64,000 bases of DNA from Diatrype stigma (lineage: Eukaryota > Ascomycota > Sordariomycetes > Xylariales > Diatrypaceae). The notes under the pieces were generated by a model. The model made no database searches and was not told the DNA's origin. It saw only the letters and a list, made by a program, of their open reading frames with translations. The translations under genes were made by a program, and so were the position numbers. The stretch spans positions 124,001-188,000 of the forward strand of contig JAKJXP020000049.1 in NCBI GenBank assembly GCA_022225965.2, given 5' to 3'. This document shows, piece after piece, positions 61,661-64,000 of the stretch. Within the stretch, counting starts at the first letter, position 1. Every line of letters starts with the position of its first letter.

Positions 61661-62807
61661 CACGGCCGTGGAAGGATGGATGTACATAATAGTCGCGCGG
61701 ATTCCGGAACCTTCGGTCGGTTTGGTTTGGTTTGGTTCGGTTGTGTATGAGATATTTCGCTATTCGGACATCAAAGTCGGCCGTTACGTTCTACGGGCAC
61801 TCACTCCATGTACCGACACAATGCAGACAGGCAAAGATCGGGCTAGGGCAGGGGCAAGGGTGTGGAGGGAAAGACCTGCATCGAGGGAAGGCCGATTGAT
61901 GTAGGGCAATTGGTGGTGTCTGTTGATATTCAACTGTCGGGCCGATGGAGGACACATAGATTACCTATGTACGGTCGCTTGCCCGAGTGTGCCTGAACTG
62001 ATTTGACCCTGACGATATGCCGCTTGAGAAGCTGTTACATACGTTACGCAATATACCCCAGATATTCCCAGTTACTTACGTGCCATTTTTCTTGTCTTTT
62101 CTCTCTTGCAAACTTAGTCCACAGTCTTAGCATAGGCGCAAAGGAATGAATGCGTAATCTTGATGTTGTGTATAACGATGCCTCGAGAGACAGACTGAAC
62201 ATCAATTCTACGTAGGTACCTAAATTGGTAATTAAGACAAATGGGCTCGGAATCGCAGGTGGTAACTGGGTGCTATCACCTACATCCTCCCCATGCGTAA
62301 AGGGGAAAGGGGTAATAGTGGGGTTTGGTCTTATGCCCTTCAAGCAAGCAAGCAAACGTCTTAGGTCAGAATCTATACACTGGTGACCACCCTGGCATTT
62401 CGAAAGCAAGACTTGTTTACGCACAATGTTTCTGACAAGGATAGGTCACAGGAAAGGAGAAGGGGTTTGTCGTTCACGATTCCATTATAATTAGAGAAGT
62501 ACGATGTTTTCAGGGATGGTAAGCAAAATACCGTGCTTTGAAAAACTACCTAAGACCTGATATGACGTGCAAACTAATAGAAGAGCGAATACGGGTCTGA
62601 ATTAGAGCAAAGCGATAATTATCTAGCCAGATATGAGTTTTCGGATGAAATACTGGCTATATACAGTTTAACTTCTCACAACCGCTACATTGTCCTGGAA
62701 AGATAGTTAAAGCTATCATACTCCAGTGACGAGTCTTCTTTGATAGTATGATGGCCACTGGCAAGGCCTAAAGCGTAGTAATTTGAACATGGCCAAACAA
62801 GCAAGAA
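61661..62807. other. Intergenic, no gene recognised
   Basis: Downstream of the velvet gene. Contains GGTTTGGTTTGGTTTGGTT near 61716-61740, probably in the 3' UTR. The 126-codon minus frame at 62044-62424 has no motif. Confidence 0.5.
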
Positions 62808-62932
62808 GGGCCCGGCCTGGGATACGAACCTGGGGATCTCCATGTAATTAGTACCTTTAGACTTATTGCTTACTCTGAGAACCCAAGTTGCTCTACCCAG
62901 TCACGGTGTGCTGATCATTATACTGCCCGGGC
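62808..62932 (-). tRNA. Degenerate tRNA-like sequence (tRNA pseudogene or tRNA-derived SINE head)
   Basis: On the minus strand, 5' GCCCGGG can pair over six bases with 3' CCGGGC as an acceptor stem. AGTATAATGATCAGCAC resembles a D-arm with an A box. AGGTTCGTATCCC matches the pol III B box except at one position, as in a T-arm. The T-stem pairs at only about three of five positions, no convincing anticodon arm can be drawn, and the 125-nt length would require an intron of about 50 nt. I therefore read it as a decayed tRNA or tRNA-derived element, not a functional gene. Confidence 0.35.
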
Positions 62933-63524
62933 TTTGTTACAAGTCGGACGCCTTGTTTGTTATCTTGGTACTGCCAGCCGACTTCCTGGGGGCTTGCTCG
63001 GTCATTGCTTTAGATATTGTGCTGTGGTTATAATCGAACTCGTCTTCCCCCTTCAGCCCTCTATAGCAGTATTACAACCCCTCTGCATAAAAACTAGTAC
63101 GGTGTGCACGTAATGCGCTGCCGCTGTTACATTTGGGTAGGTATTCTCATGCTGAGGAAGCTTGCATTCTCGTCATATTTCAAAGGTGCACATACAAGGA
63201 AATACTCGGCACTTAATTATATGCTGTTCCAATCTGAGTACATTACATCCCTTGACAATCCGAATATTGTATCGCCAACGAGGCTTGCTTCTTGCCCTTT
63301 GCCCATCAAGCTTTTACACTTGGGACATGTGGATAAAGATGCGGTATTTCCTGGATAGCAGGCTCCTCGGTTTCCGCAATGCAACTCGCATCGACCCAGG
63401 TTCATTGAACAGCAGACCGAAGACCTGATGAAGAAGAAGATAGGGGTGGTAACATCAGCAACGGTCGCAGTTGAGAAATGATAGGATAATAGTGTTTCTA
63501 CCACTATAATGCTTCGAATGCCTG
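62933..63524. other. Intergenic, no gene recognised
   Basis: Short frames only; no motif. It lies at the 3' side of the broken carotenoid-oxygenase gene. Confidence 0.45.
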
Positions 63525-63965
63525 TTTAGCGGTACTTATGGAAAGGCAGTACAATTCTGGCGACGACATTCTGGAAGTCGCGCGTATCCTGGACGATCTA
63601 TAAAGTCAAACATGATAAGGAGAGGGTTCCGGGCTGCTATATACTCACTTACTACTTCGTTCCTGTGCTGCCTCGTATTATTGATCATGGTTATCAAGGA
63701 CCCGTCGCCTTCCTCTGCACCAAGCAACCTGGCCCAGGAATGAAATGCTCCACCTCACCAGTCTTGCAGTCGACACGAGCGAGGGCATTAAGCTCCTGGT
63801 TTGAAGCAATCCAGATAGGTGTAGCATGCTAACTAATATGTTAGTGTCCGAGGTGGTTCTTGGATCAATGCACCATTTGATGTAGTTCATTGCAATCTCC
63901 CCTGGGGGTAAATTTGGTCTCTGACGGCAACCGAACAAATATGTGAACGCGGAGACGTCTCTAAT
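63525..63965 (-). pseudogene. Carotenoid-oxygenase-family (lignostilbene dioxygenase-like) gene remnant
   Basis: On the minus strand, blocks characteristic of carotenoid cleavage oxygenases (PF03055) appear in order but in shifting frames. First comes PGEIAMNYIKWCIDPRTTSD. Then IWIASNQELNALARVDCKTG continues into EVEHFIPGPGC, like the family's N-x-L-x-R-x-D-x-x-T-G strand. Next, in another frame, is AEEGDGSLITMINNTRQHRN (family EGDG-Y-L-x-x-x-x-N). Finally DFQNVVARIVLPFH precedes a stop where members continue to the conserved HG(N/T)W iron-ligand motif. The ~100 residues expected between the first and second blocks are missing, as is the segment after GPGC (normally an EP-F-P motif). A short in-frame tail KYR then a stop ends it. 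So this is a gene with internal deletions, at least one frameshift and a lost C-terminus; it cannot encode an active enzyme. Confidence 0.55.
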
Positions 63966-64000
63966 TTAGGGGGGGAGGGCCCCGAAGCGTCGCGACGCTT

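Noticed and set aside
1..64000. CRISPR arrays, bacterial operons, riboswitches or rRNA
   Set aside because: Tandem arrays found are directly contiguous short units without spacers; gene structure is eukaryotic and no rRNA-like sequence was seen.

Overview
The window looks like nuclear DNA of a filamentous ascomycete, most probably a Sordariomycete. Genes are split by short introns (about 50-160 nt) with GT...AG borders and CTAAC/CTGAC-like branch sites. The gene families are typical of moulds: velvet regulator, Clr5 domain, DUF2841/YDR124W-like domain, SidJ-like esterase, YCF1-type ABCC transporter and solo zeta-toxin-like kinase. Intergenic DNA is littered with TACCTAGGTA/GTAGGTAG motifs. 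One transposon carries the C-to-T signature of repeat-induced point mutation (RIP). The class assignment is inference; no rRNA or clean tRNA is present to confirm it.

Layout. 2.5-4.5 kb: DUF2841 protein (minus). 4.5-13.2 kb: gene-poor DNA with minisatellites. 13.19-16.44 kb: a 3,250-bp Mutator-like element with ~131-bp terminal inverted repeats and a 9-bp target duplication, its interior destroyed by RIP. 16.4-20.2 kb: low-complexity intergenic DNA. 20.2-25.6 kb: full-length YCF1-like ABCC transporter (minus, 7 exons, 1549 aa). 26.7-27.9 kb: SidJ-type alpha/beta hydrolase (minus), divergent from TTI1 (28.3-31.6 kb, plus), a subunit of the TTT chaperone complex for PI3K-like kinases. 32.0-32.6 kb: a tiny Clr5-domain protein (minus). 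33.7-34.0 kb: a weak candidate secreted peptide. 37.1-38.2 kb: zeta-toxin-fold kinase (plus). 38.5-40.9 kb: MFS anion:cation symporter (minus, 9 exons, one GC-AG intron). 44.3-46.3 kb: AAAP amino-acid permease (plus, 7 exons). 47.6-48.3 kb: hydrophilic protein of unknown function (minus). 48.3-60.3 kb: a 12-kb stretch with no recognisable gene. 60.3-61.7 kb: velvet-domain regulator, VelC-like (plus). 62.8 kb: a degenerate tRNA-like sequence. 63.5-64.0 kb: a broken carotenoid-oxygenase-family gene running off the right edge (minus).

There is no obvious biosynthetic cluster or operon-like system. The only functional link I would draw is loose: the ABCC pump (family role: vacuolar sequestration of glutathione and metal conjugates) next to a SidJ-like esterase (family role: siderophore hydrolysis) could both touch metal homeostasis, but adjacency alone is weak evidence. 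The most informative unusual objects are the RIP-killed Mutator-like element, the carotenoid-oxygenase remnant, the antitoxin-less zeta-type kinase and the intron oddities (GC-AG intron, microexons, AAG acceptors). Exon coordinates were derived by hand from frame continuity and splice consensus, so borders may be off where no domain anchors them.
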